A program made the translations under genes and the position numbers. A DNA stretch of 64,000 nucleotides from Gossypium raimondii (lineage: Eukaryota > Streptophyta > Magnoliopsida > Malvales > Malvaceae). The stretch spans positions 4,092,001-4,156,000 of the forward strand of contig NC_068572.1 in the NCBI RefSeq assembly GCF_025698545.1. Reading direction: 5' to 3'. This document shows, piece by piece, positions 36,560 through 48,062 of this stretch. The notes beneath the pieces were generated by a model, which did no database searches, was not told the origin of the DNA, and worked only from the letters and a program-made list of their open reading frames with translations. Numbering within the stretch: position 1 is the stretch's first letter; the number at the start of each line of letters is the position of its first letter.

Positions 36560-39500
36560 CTAATCATCATCTTCACTTTCATCACTGTATGAAACAAGAC
36601 CAGTCTTAGCAACATTAAGGGACTTATCGGGATCACTTTTAGGTGATTCCACATTATCAACATCAGGTGCCTTTGTTCCACTTACGAGTTTTTCCTCCGG
36701 CTCGGTTTTTGCCCTTTTTGCTTGTGGCTTCACTTTTATGAGCATACCTAGAGGCCGAGTGGCTGGATTCTTCTTCCCAACTGTTTTTTGTTCCTGCAAG
36801 CAGAAACAATAACCGTTTTTAAAAGCGGCAAAGTATGGCCGATAACTACTTTAGTGTCACGGCCTTCACCGTAACGGGCTTCACCAGGTCATCAATCAAT
36901 CAAAGATGCAAAGGTTAGAAATCAACTTCATGTCGTAGGAAACAAAGGATGCAATCAATTAGATTATTCGTAATGTTGTACCTAAACGATACCATTTGTC
37001 TCAAATTGGCACCTAAACTTTTTTATGGTAAAAAAGTATATCTAAACTATTCTTCTGTTACTCATTTTACCCCAAAGCATTACATCAGTTAAATTTTTTT
37101 TTCAGCCAATGAGAAGTTGACACATCGTATGAACTTTTGGATTTCTTTTTTACTTTTTTAATTTATTTTCTTTTACTCTATTCTTTTTCCTTTTTTTATT
37201 TATTCATTTATTTCCTTCTTCCCTTTTCCCTGTTTTGTTTCTTTCTTTCCAATAATGTAATATTTCTTTCTTCTCTATCAAAGTACTCCTGAATCAAAAT
37301 CCAACAGTAAGGTCGGACTTTTCAAGATTCAAAGTATGCAGATAAATAATAGAACTTCTAAAAAATGCTGCTCATTTATCAAAGATGCATTAAACTTGGT
37401 TTCTGGCATGATCCTTTCATTAAACCTAGCTAAAACATAACCGTCCTCCATAGAAATATGCAAAGACTTGAAGGCCTTTCAAGTCTTTCATCAATCTTGA
37501 AATATAATCACCAAGTTAGATTTCAAAAGCAAACCTAGAAAAAAAAATTGTACAATTTTGATTAGGGTATTTAGTTTTTGCAGGAAAAAGGGATTGGTTT
37601 TAGAGATCAATTTTATATTTATCTTTAATGATAGGAAGTTTTTTAGCCTTAATGCATGACAGACCAAATGATTCTCAGAAATTCAATATTTTAATTCATG
37701 TTAAGAGTAAACTAAGAACCGTCTGCATCATCTTTGCAGAAATTTTAATTAGTCAATATAAACTAGATTTAAACCTTCCTAATCCTTGCTATTTGCACAT
37801 CTTTAGCCATCCATGACAAAAACGAAATTAAATTTTTTTTCTAAGAGATCATGAATAGAAAGATCAAACTGGAGTTTTCATGAACCTCCTTTTATTTTTT
37901 TCCCTCCAAAATTTTTAAATAATTTGAAAGATTAGAATTCATTGAATTATTCCAGATCGTTAGTTGTCCTGGGCATGACTTGCATTAAAATATGAAACCC
38001 ATTGGAAATCTTGGTAAAAAAAAAAACCATTAACATCAAATCATTGAGGAAGAAGAAAGAAATGTGAAAAGAGAGAGAGAGAGAGAGAGAGAAGGAAGAA
38101 AGATAAAAAAGTAAATAATTGAAAAATGAAAGAGAAAAAAATAAGATTTCTCTTAAAGTTTAATATGATGTGTCAGCTTCTCACTGGTTGAATTTTTTTT
38201 AGACAGATGTAATAGTTTGGGGTAAAATGAGTAACAGAAGAATAGTTTATGTACCACTTTTGACCAAAAAAAATTTTTAGGTACCAACTTCGGAAAAATG
38301 GTACAGTTGAAGTGCCACTTTATGAATTAAGCCATTAGATTACACGGAAATGGAACCTGAAAATACACCAAAACTAGGCTTAAAGGTCAAAAAAGCCCTT
38401 AGTAAAAAATGAAAATTTCATTGAGCCCTTAAAAAGAAGTACACCCTATTCAGTCCTTATTGACCAAAATGTCAGCATCCTTCTACGTGTCATTTCCTGA
38501 TGGCTGTCGTCAGCCATGTCAGCAACATCAATGGTAAAACAGGTCAACTAACAGGTTTCGTTAATGGAAGGACCTAGTTGATTGTTTTTTGGTCATTAAG
38601 GACTCAGTAAGGTGTACTTTTTTTAAGGGCTCAATAAGGTGTACTTTTTTAAGGACCTAGTTGATTGATTTTTTTCATTTTTTTCAGTCAATTCCTAAGC
38701 ATAGTTAAGGTCCAAACCATAAAGTTAAAGAGATTAAGTGAAAGCATGTTAGTAATTGATTAGGAACCAACCTGGTTTGCAAGAACAGGTGGTGTTTCTT
38801 TTAGTTCAAGCACGACATTGGACTGTGCTGCAACAGCTGCCTGAAAAGAAAACAAACACTAGTGTCTAAGATGAAATAAAACGTAAGCAAATAACAAAGA
38901 AAATGGTTTTACAACTACCAATATGGCTAAGCTAAACGAGTAACACAGCTATCTGTATGCTGCCCAAGAAGATTTATCTAGCAAGACAATAGTTCCAGTG
39001 GTAATCCCACATATTGCTAAAGTAAAAACTCTCTGAAAACTCGCATGACTCTTCGTAATTATCTGAAGAGTCAAGACTACAACTTAGCACCTTAAATCAA
39101 CAATACATGGCATAAATCATGAAAACAAATTTTAAATGACTATTCTCAATCAAATATTCAGTCTTTACTGATCTTCCAAATGGAAAACAAGCAGTTGATG
39201 AATGCATGGATTCTTGAATCTAATGATCAAAAAGCAGATGCGGTTGCAGGATTTTTCGGTTGAATATTGGTGTGTTTGAACTCATAATAAACAACTGGGC
39301 CTTAAGAAACAAATATCACAATGATTCTTGTAACTTTATATATATATATTGCAAATTGGCAGTTCTACCATTAAAATTAAGATACATAACTGAGAAATCA
39401 AAATAAAACAATGGCCGTCAAATTATCAAGGAAGAAGGAAAGGTTGATCAGCCGAGCGCAACAAGATACGGATAATTCAATTTTAATACTTTTTTCATAG

Positions 39501-40453
39501 TGAAAAATGTGAGATAGAAAATTACTTGGAAACTTCGCAACTGTTCAGCTTCCTCATCCGCCACTTGTCGTTCATATTCCCTTCTTGACTACATAAACAA
39601 GAAAAATATCAGAAATTGGAAAGCATAACAAAAGAAGGGCACTCAGTTATTTAGGAATGGTAGCACCTAATAGAATATATATACATATGTGTATGTGTGT
39701 GTGTGTGTGTGTGTGTATACACACATTATAAACCTCTAATAATTGGTGAAAGCATCAATTTTTTCAGCAATCAGAAAGAAGACACAATACAATCAGCAGG
39801 AGAAAAACAATCTGCAATCATTGCAAAAAAAGGGAACAATTTTTTTCTCTAATTTCAACAGCTTCCATGATATTTATTAAAGTAGTACTCACCATCACCA
39901 ATTTATCAAGAAACTCAGTTTCGTCTTCATCCAAAGCTTTGGGTGGCCCTGAAAATGAAGAAGTGTTTAAAACTTTAGCTCTTAAATAAATACATTACAA
40001 AATAACAGCAATCTAAAAGTTAAGCACTCACTATGTTTGAACCGTTCATTAAACTCTGCATCTTTCTTGTCTTTATTTTCCTTCAAAATCTGCATTAAAA
40101 GGATTAAAAAAAAAGAACGGTTCATCGTTTGAGCTTCATTGGCGAAAAAAAAGAAGAAAAAGAAAATAGCAAATTTATTAGGGTCAATAAAAAAACCTCG
40201 TACAGAGGCCTATCCCTCTGGGCAGTGCCATCTTCAATTCGTTCACCTCTAGTTCTTTTTGCTTCATCTAACTGCCATAATTATCCAACCCAGACAATAA
40301 TCAACACTGAAGAAGGAGATTTTGATCATAACCGGGGAATGTAAAAAATTAGGGTTTAGCATTGGAGGGGCTTAGAAAGTGGTAAGATAAAACTACCTGT
40401 TGCTCGGAGACGAAGTTCACCAACTTAATTGAATGCGACGATTCGTCTTCCAT
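36560..40453 (-). CDS. FAM192A/PIP30 (NIP30-domain) nuclear protein
   Basis: Homologue of animal PSME3IP1/FAM192A, which binds the nuclear 20S proteasome activator PA28-gamma; the plant role is not established. Coding exons on the minus strand: 40453-40397, 40271-40197, 40089-40032, 39948-39893, 39588-39526, 38840-38772, 36793-36560, all GT-AG, 203 aa. The N-terminal NIP30 domain covers about 10-105: FVSEQQLDEAKRTRGERIED, RPLYEILKENKDKKDAEFNE, FKHRPPKALDEDETEFLDKL, then a charged helix with REYERQVADEEAEQLRSF. The C-terminus is Lys-rich (possible nuclear signal AKRAKTEPEEK) and ends with the acidic SYSDESEDDD, placed like the CK2-type acidic Ser patch that animal PIP30 uses for binding. Intron 6 (38771-36794) is swollen by two foldback transposons. 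No lesion in the exons. Confidence 0.93.
36967..38333. mobile_element. Mutator-like foldback element inside FAM192A intron 6
   Basis: The left arm (about 36975-37180) is the reverse complement of about 38115-38325: ctattcttctgttactcatt and ttaccccaaa, then gagaag(t/c)tgacacatc, match with few changes. The 9-mer attagatta stands on both sides (36958-36966 and 38334-38342), the size of a Mutator-superfamily target duplication. The centre (37200-38110) has no transposase. A (GA)n run lies at 38070-38092. It sits in antisense-neutral intronic position and leaves the splice sites intact. Confidence 0.75.
38378..38700. mobile_element. Second foldback MITE in FAM192A intron 6
   Basis: Inverted ends: gcttaaaggtcaaaaaagcc...gtacacc...cagtccttattgacc on the left, and ggtcattaaggactcagtaa...gtgtac...aattcctaagc on the right. 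The right arm contains a short direct duplication of the gggctcaataaggtgtact block. A fragment of the same family is at 7500-7745. No coding capacity. Confidence 0.65.
39678..39728 (+). repeat. (TG)n/(TA)n microsatellite
   Basis: gtatgtgtgtgtgtgtgtgt continuing to tgtatacacacatt, in the intron between exons 4 and 5 of the FAM192A gene. Confidence 0.9.
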
Positions 40454-40785
40454 TTTTCGAATTTCAGAGCACCAGCTCCAGACAAATTGAAATCACTGCA
40501 CCTCCTAATTTAACTCGATTTGATCTGATTTTTCTTTTTGCTGCATATATCTATTATGGTTGAAATATGCTGTTAGTCCTTATACTTTGACAAAATTTCA
40601 TATTTAATCCCTGTCCTTAAAAAGTTAAAAATTAAGTCCTCCAATATTTTTATTTAAAAATTTTAGTTCAGTCATTAAAACCCTAAGTATTCTTTATTAA
40701 AATTGGTTAGTTTGGAATTTTGATTAGGTTGTCCTTGTATGATATATGATTGACAGAAAATAAAAATGATAAGTTGGCAATTTTT

Positions 40786-41165
40786 GGGTAAAAGTATCAT
40801 GGAGGCCCGTATATTAGGAGTCAAACTGTATTTTGCCCCATTTACTCAAAAAATGAACAAATTAGTCCCTGTACGTTAGATTAAAAAAGCAAACTAATTT
40901 TTTCTATTAAAAATTCCATCTATTTCTTTTGTTAAAAACTGGTGTAGCTGACAAAATAACCAAACAAATACACGTAATGTGTCACGTGTACCTCTTGTTG
41001 ACGAACAAGGAGCAATTTTTAACAGTATAAATAGATAAAATTTTTAACAAAATTATCAATTTGCTCTTGGATATAACATATAGGGACTAATTTATTTATT
41101 TTTTTAGTAGAGGGGGCAAAGTGCAATCTGACTCCAAGTATAAGAGCCTCAATGACACTTTTATG
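40786..41165. mobile_element. Foldback MITE upstream of FAM192A
   Basis: The left end gggtaaaagtatcatggagg and the complement of the right end gcataaaagtgtcattgagg are inverted repeats that continue inwards (ggagtcaaactgtattttgc against ggagtcagattgcactttgc, then attagtccct). Flanking sequence is similar but not identical (caatttttg and taattttgt), so the target duplication is uncertain. It lies 333 bp upstream of the FAM192A ATG and may be within or next to its promoter. Confidence 0.75.
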
Positions 41166-43230
41166 CTAATTTTGTTAGAAACTACCAACAATGATGATGA
41201 TTAGATTACAATTTTTAAATTGAAGAAATAAGATGATTCAATTAATATTATAGCTATGGTGATCAAAGATACCGTTCCCACGAAGACTAAAATTACTAGT
41301 AATTACTATCTTTCAGTTATTTAACCGAATATTCGAGCCATTGATGAAAAACTAAAAAGTACCTAAATTAATTAACTAACAAACACGATAAAGAACAAAT
41401 CAAGAAAATAAACTATTAATAACCAATAAGCGAAATAATACCTAGAAAATAATTCACCTAGACTTCATTTGTCATTATCAATCTAATTTATTTACTTAGT
41501 AAATTGATTTCATCTGTCACTATCAATCTAATTTCTTTACTTAGTAACTTGATCTGTAGAAGTCCTTAAAATTATGCTAATATCTCTTTCGAGAGAAAGA
41601 TTAATTGACTCTAGGTTGATTAATTGAAATTTCTTTCTAATTAAAACCTCTATTATTGCATTAACTCGTGCTATGGACTCCCCAATTAAATTTGACTCTA
41701 ATCTAGTAGATTTATGGTAGATTTGACTCTAAGGGCAAGACTTCAGGATTTATGGTAGATTTGACTCTAAGAGCAAGACTTCAGGAATAGTTCATGCTTG
41801 CAAATGAAAACATCCAAGATACAATATAACCGACCGTGTTGGTCACACAATTGTGTGGTCAAACCATGTGGATTCTGTAACTTGCTTTGATTTTCCGTTT
41901 TTAGCTCCATTTGCTTCCAAATGCTTTCCTAAGTATAAAAACATGAATTTAAAGGATTAGGAGTATAAAATTCACCATTAACATGAAATAATCACCCAAA
42001 ACCGCATTAAGAATGAGATTAAAACATGTTACTTTTAGCACTTATCACTCTTATACTCACATTTGTATTTTTTATTTCATGTTGCTTCAAGCTTCTTCTT
42101 TTTATTATTTAATTTTAATCAATATTTTTAACATATTAACTCTTTTGGTTAGATGGTTAGATAATTATAATTACATCATTGAGCCTCAAGTTTCATTATT
42201 TTATAAGCATATTAATGTATTTTTATTTCATGTTGTTTCAAGCTTTTTTTTAAATTAATGAATATATTGTTTTCAAGTTTTTTAATCAATCTTTTAATTA
42301 ATAACTCTTTTATTTATAAAATCAAACAATTATTGCAAATATAATTTGTTTTAGTAAATATAAATTTCAATTAATTATTTCAAGTATCATTATGTTATAA
42401 AATATTAGACATATTTGTGTTGCATGACTATAAAGATATCAAGAGTGACGTAAATTTTATGTTGTTACATGACTATAAATATATGTGTAATATTTATTTT
42501 TCAATCCATATAGTATTATATATTTTTATGTGTATTTAAAATATTTCACATATAAACATAATAATTAAAAACGTAAATTTAAAATGGTTAAAATATATAA
42601 TTTATAAATTCATATCAAAATCTATCTTCTACATTTTTTATTTAAAATTTAATAATTTTAAAAGAATAAATTTATTATGAGATAATCATTTAATATATTT
42701 TTGGACTATTTATTTATCCATGTGTAGATTTTTTTGGATTATATTTTAATTATTTTCTTGTGAGTTTGTTTGTATTATTTAAATGATCCGTTAGAAATAT
42801 TTAGTGGGGTTTCACAAATTATATTTTTTAGTTTTGATTTCTCAAATTGTTGTATTTTATTCGACATATTTCTAAATTTATTTGTATAAATATTAAATTA
42901 TAATAATTATTTAATATAATTATAAGATAAATTATTTTATAATTAATGATCGGGGATGTAAAATCTAACTATTATAAATTTAAGAATAAAAAAGATTAAA
43001 ATATTTTTCTTCTAAACTTGGATATATCTTCCATTAAATAGTCCAAGCTATCTTTGATTCGAATTTGTATGTTTTTAACAAGATATCAAATTAAATTAGA
43101 AAGTTCATTGTGAATGATGGAGGTTTCCAACCCAGAGAATGAAGCTAAACAACTCTTTCATTAAGTTAATCATGCATAAGAATGCTATCTAAGAACGTTG
43201 CATAAACTATATCATTTACAGCTCCGACAA
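41166..43230. other. Intergenic with short tandem duplications
   Basis: A roughly 57-bp duplication lies at 41458-41565 (cattatcaatctaattta / cactatcaatctaatttc). A roughly 39-bp duplication at 41711-41788 contains gcaagacttcagg twice. After 41950 the DNA is very AT-rich without a gene. Confidence 0.5.
41730..41793 (+). repeat. Intergenic copies of a RING-gene sequence
   Basis: Positions 41768-41793 match 43633-43658 inside the RING-H2 gene at 25 of 26 bases, in the same orientation. 41730-41748 matches the first 19 bases of the same segment exactly. The two intergenic copies lie within a short tandem duplication. Confidence 0.6.
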
Positions 43231-43296
43231 ATTACTAAATCTTAACAAAAGTTATGATAGGAAATAAATGAAAGAATGAAAAGTTGATATCTAAGC

Positions 43297-43944
43297 CTAA
43301 TTCGTTGGCATCTCGAACCGGCAAATAGGACAATAATGGCTCTGCTTCAGCCACTTCTCGATGCAATCGACATGAAAAGTATGAGAACAAGGCATCTGAG
43401 AAGCATAAAACCCAACCTCCAGCTCCTCCAAACATATTATGCAATCTTCTTCATCTCCAGCTTCTACTTTGACCATCTTTACCATCTCCTTAACCAATGA
43501 CTCTTTAGCCGGAACCATACCATAGTTACTGCTTTCAAACTCCAATGCCGATTCAGCCAAAGCTCTTCCCATCAAAACCCCGTCACTGTGAACAGAATCG
43601 TGTTCCACAATGGAAGCATGTATCAGTGATCGTAAGGGCAAGACTTCAGGAATAGTTCCTATGCTACGCATCCCACGTACAAAATTTTCATGAACGAAGT
43701 TATGATAAGCAAGGGAGGCCGTGTTGATTCGGAGCCTTCTAAACGTGTGAAACAGGTACTGGTTTTCCATAATGTCGAGCTCGAAACGAAAGGTTTCTCG
43801 TAAGGACGCACGGTTGGTGATGGTGGAGATGTCTGCTAAGCAATCATGGTGGACGGATAGGAGAACGAAGTCAATGGTTAATTCAATATTGATGAAAGCA
43901 ACATCATGAGTTGTCTCCAAAAGTTTGCTGGTGAATGATATCAT
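43297..43944 (-). CDS. RING-H2 finger E3 ubiquitin ligase, single exon
   Basis: Predicted E3 ligase that recruits an E2 through its C-terminal RING; the substrate is unknown. The 215-aa frame begins at the ATG at 43944. The same frame stays open upstream to 44055 without an ATG, so a longer product is not supported. The N-terminal 160 residues are not a recognised domain and have no membrane segment. An acidic EAGDEED stretch precedes the RING-H2 finger at about 168-208: C-x2-C (CIIC), C-x-H-x2-H-x2-C (CSHTFHVDC), then WLKQSHYCPIC, all eight metal ligands present. The protein stops seven residues after the finger, as in small intronless plant RING-H2 genes. A diverged copy lies 12.6 kb downstream (55977-56660). 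The similarity extends into both flanks (about 43198-44096). Confidence 0.85.
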   Translation of the reverse strand: MISFTSKLLETTHDVAFINIELTIDFVLLSVHHDCLADISTITNRASLRETFRFELDIMENQYLFHTFRRLRINTASLAYHNFVHENFVRGMRSIGTIPEVLPLRSLIHASIVEHDSVHSDGVLMGRALAESALEFESSNYGMVPAKESLVKEMVKMVKVEAGDEEDCIICLEELEVGFYASQMPCSHTFHVDCIEKWLKQSHYCPICRFEMPTN

Positions 43945-44349
43945 ACTCGCATGGAGTTGAAGCCATTGAGAAAAACTTGAGAAACAAGAAAGCTTTAAGA
44001 AATCAGATTGTTTTGAACTTTCTAACTCTGGTAAGACTATTTTATAAGAGGACAAAGGCGGTTTAGAAGTATTGGATTAGGAAAAGGAGATCTCATTTGT
44101 AAATATAACATGTATTAATAACTCCTAATAAAGAATAACAACGTAATCCCCTAAATGCCCTCGCTGGAAAATTCCGAATTATGATTCCATGATATTAACG
44201 TAACCAAAGAAGGTTGAATTATAAAAGTGGAGAGATATTAACTTCAATAGTTTACTTCTGACTTGGTGTCCTTAGAGAGGTAATTTTAAGTTGTTTGAAA
44301 AGGATCTTTCTAAACAATGTAAGATTTGGTATTTTTGCTTATTTTGTGA

Positions 44350-44640
44350 TGGTTGAAGAAGTTTGTACGTATCAATGATGCTTATTTTGTCAAGGAACTA
44401 ACTAGACATCATCACTCTGATCGAGATGATGATAGGTCTCGAGTAGAAGCAGCTGGTGGCTATGTTGCTGATTGGGGTGGTGTATCACGTGGGCGATCTC
44501 CCGTTCTATTGGTGATGTATCATACAAAAGGTGATGTTCTAAATTGGAAGAGTCAGTCTCTGCATTGTGTCCATCTAGCTTCCCTCCATTTATCTTCTTC
44601 TTTGGCTATAGCCTCCTGAAAATTTTGAGACTACAATTCT
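44350..44640 (+). pseudogene. Protein phosphatase 2C fragment
   Basis: From 44353 the frame reads YFVKELTRHHHSDRDDDRSR and VEAAGGYVADWGGVSR, the PP2C block normally followed by VNGQLAVSRAIGD. Here that junction is broken. The expected AISRSIGDVSYKR continues in another frame (about 44494-44533), so several codons were lost with a shift, and stops follow. The phosphatase N-terminus and C-terminus with their metal-binding Asp residues are absent. No intron is visible in the fragment. It is not functional and lies head-to-head with the RING-H2 gene. Confidence 0.75.
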
Positions 44641-45387
44641 TATGGCTTGGTTCAGGGTAAAATGTTCAAAGTAAAACTGAACTTGCTGGTCAAATCCACA
44701 GACGTCGTAGTAACCTTTTTGAAGGGAGGGAGTTATTTTATTCAGTGGACGGCTCCATGTTCATAAAAAAGTGTTTTATGATGCATATATTGGTTTCTTT
44801 GATGATTCTCATTTATATGTTAAAGCATGTGCATTGGGGTAGTCTAAAATTGAAAGTAGGTAGGTCCTTTAGGCTTGATTTCATGGTATTCTTTTCTTTT
44901 TCCCACTAGACATCTCCTTCCTGATGAAGCGTGTGTAGCAGCAGGTTCTGCTTTAATGTCATCTTATAGTTGTGATTGTATCCTGCACTGCTTCATGTTG
45001 GAGCAGATACCCTGGCAGTTTGTTGTACCATTTTAGATCATATAGAATGGTTTGGTTTATTTAAAAAATAATTATTACAAGAAATGGGAAATATTCTGAT
45101 TTGAGATATGCGAAGATTCATGTTTTGCCATCCATCATTTAAAGATTGCACTAACCTTTTATCAGTTATCCATGTCTGTGCTTTCAGCTTTAGTTTTACA
45201 TTCTGTTTGTTTTTCCATTAAAAAGTTCTCATCTTGCCTATTATAGTTGTGCTTGGGTCTTGCACCGCTCCATGTGAGGGCATGTAAAGAAAGGAGCCCT
45301 ACCCAGTACCCACTTCCCTGGCAAATTGTGTACTCCTTTTTCTTCTTTTTTTTTTTTTTTTTTTGTGAAAGCAGTTCTGTTTTCAAG
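44641..45387. other. Intergenic, no clear feature
   Basis: Contains an open stretch without recognised homology (about 44690-44830) and a poly-T tract at 45345-45364, immediately before the CACTA element. Confidence 0.35.
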
Positions 45388-47459
45388 CACTACACCAAAA
45401 CAGACTTTTAGCGGCGGTTTTAGCGGCGTTTAGATAAAAAACGCCGCTAAAAATCAAGCATTAGCGGCGCTTTTAATAAAATGCCACTAAAGATAGAGTA
45501 TTAGCGGCGCTTTTTAAAAAACGCCACTAAAAATGAGCATTAGCGGCGTTTTCCATAAAGCGCCGCAAAAAACCTAAGTCCAACGACGTCGTTTTCTGAG
45601 TTTTTGGGGGCATTAGCGGCGTTTTTGAAGAAGCGCCGCTAATGCTAAGGGCTTTAGCGGCGTTTTTGAAGAAGCGCCGCTAATGCTCTATTTTTAGCGG
45701 CGTTTATGAGGAAGCGCCGCTAATGCTCAGATTTATCATATTAAATAATTTTTTGGGTTTTTTAAAAGTTTTTTGGGTACATTACTGAGTGTTTTTTCAT
45801 TTACATATTAAATAATTTTTTATATAATCGTTAAAAGAGATTTATCACTATAGTTTAAGGTTTTTGGTTTAGGGTATATGTGGTTTAGAGTTTAAGGTAT
45901 ATAGGGGTTACTATTTTAAGGTTTTTGCAGATTTTTGTTGGTGTGGTTTGGATCCTAGTGTTTCTTGATATTTTGTTGTTGGTGGTTAGAGATTTTTGTT
46001 GCTTGATAGAAATGTGTTTAACTCTGGATATTTTCATCATTTCAGGCAAGAATGATTTATTTTTATTATGGTCTGATTATGGTTTTAGTCCCGATCTGTT
46101 ATCATTTTATTTTAATTTAGTATAATTTGGTTTTTAATTTTATAATATTGACGTGAATTTAAAAAAATGGTAGATGTGTGAATTTATTATTCGTTAGGAT
46201 TGATTGGAATTTTAGGTGTTCATGTGTAAAAGTTTCATAACTTGTTTGTTCTGTTGTTTCAGAAACTGAATATGACCCATGGTTTTGCTTGGCACTTTTA
46301 CATTTTAAATTATCTGTAACACCTTACTATTTTCTTCTTCCTATGGATACCATTACAGCTTGCAGTTGAATGTTTCTTTTAGGTATTCCTGCCTCCAATT
46401 CGCCTTCTGTTTGTTGATTGAATTTTTTTAAGTTATTAGGTTTGGACATTGGTGCTAGGGAGAAGTAAGGAAATCCTAAAGTTGATGATGGATTCAAGGT
46501 TCCAAAAGAAAAAATCACCTGCATTGCGGCATCTGTTGATGTGGATGAGGAGTTTGAATCTTTCGGAGTTGAAGAAACTAGGAGTACTGTTACAACTAGG
46601 AGTTTGAATCTTTTGAAATATCTTTATGATTAAGGAACTATACTAAATGCGGTCACAAAACTTATGGAGGACAGTTATAAGGGTTGGGGTTTAAGGGTTA
46701 GGGGTTTACGGTTTATGTTTTACGATTTAGGGGATAGGGGTTAGGGGTTTATGGTTTATATTAATTAGTTTTTTTAAATTTATATATTAAACAATTTCTT
46801 ATATAATTGTAAAATATATAATATTAATTTTAATATATTAAAATTGTGATTATAGTTTAAATTATTTAAGAACTTAATAGATAAATTTTATATATATTAA
46901 CTGGTTTAGGATTTAAGGTTTACTTGAGATTTGTTAAATGATAAAAAGTATACAATCAATTAATGCTTTTATATTTAAAAATATTTAATCTAAACCATTT
47001 GATATATTTAAATATTAGATTTAACAAAAAATTTGATAAATAAATAAATAAAGTAATGATTGATATGAATAGGTAACTATCTATTTTGGATAGGACCAAA
47101 TTATAACAAATAAAATGAAATACAAAACTAAAATCATTCCACATCAAACATCTAGCATAATAGTTATATTTTAGTTAAGAAGAAATATCTCTAATAAAAT
47201 GGAGATTAAATCGGAAAATAATAATATAAAATCGTGATTAACATTTCAATCTTTAATAGAAATCGTAATTAACATTGGATAATTCTAACTTAATAATTAA
47301 TTGCACCATTAAATCATTTGTTTTCTTATTAAAATATATGATATTTATTTTGAGAGTAATTGATTTTTTATAAAAATCCAATTTATAAAAATAATAATAA
47401 TAAATATTTTAAAAAATCACTTAACTAAAAATTTTTAGTAGACAAAATAAATTTTTTTA

Positions 47460-48062
47460 ATAAAATAAAACGGCGTCGTTTTGTTTAAAATGAAATATTT
47501 TTGTATAAAAAAGCCGCAAAGTTAATCAAAATCCCGCTCACCCAAAAAATGATTTTTTGTTACTCGCGCATTACCCCCTCTTCTTCTCATTTCTGTCGTG
47601 TGCCCTAAATCACCAAATAATAGTTTGTTTTTCTTAGTTGAAATCCCCCAAATTTCCCATTTCCAACAATACCAATCAATACACCTACACCAATCACACT
47701 TCTTTTTCCTTTTCATTTCACTGGACTGAAACCCTAGATGAGAAGAAATCCTAGATGAGAAGAAATCGGAGGAAGAGGAGTTGAAAGATAAAGAAATCGG
47801 AGGAGGGGGAGTAAGGAGGTTTTTGCGCTTTGTTTTCCCCCCTTTCTTTTACATTGCCTTACTAAGATGCCATTGGCTGTTCGCTGAAATAAAGAGATAA
47901 AAAAAAAGGTTGAAGAAGGTGAAGAATCTTTGTTTCAGTTTCTTTTTCTGTCTTTGCTTAACTAGAGTCAGTGTATAAAGCATCAGGGGGAAAAAGATAA
48001 ATATCATAAGTCATTCTATGGGGGGTCTTCTAGTAAAATGTTTCATGGGCCTTCACAGTGAT
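47460..48062 (+). other. Promoter- and leader-like sequence captured in the CACTA element
   Basis: aaaacggcgtcgttttg (47467) is a near-palindrome, followed by C/T-rich sequence with tcttcttctcattt, a telo-box-like gaaaccctag (47728) and purine-rich ggaggaagaggag. This order looks like a plant promoter and 5' leader. The stretch ends at a donor-like gat|gtaagc (48062/48063). A short frame beginning ATGGGCCTTCACAGTGAT (48045) runs into the donor. The source gene was not identified. Confidence 0.35.

Noticed and set aside
43945-44055. Longer N-terminus of the RING-H2 protein
   Set aside because: The frame is open but has no ATG; the first in-frame ATG is at 43944.
46680-46760. Interstitial telomere-like repeat (gggtttaagggttagggg)
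   Set aside because: Irregular and degenerate, located inside the CACTA element; not a true TTTAGGG array. The same applies to 35378-35450.
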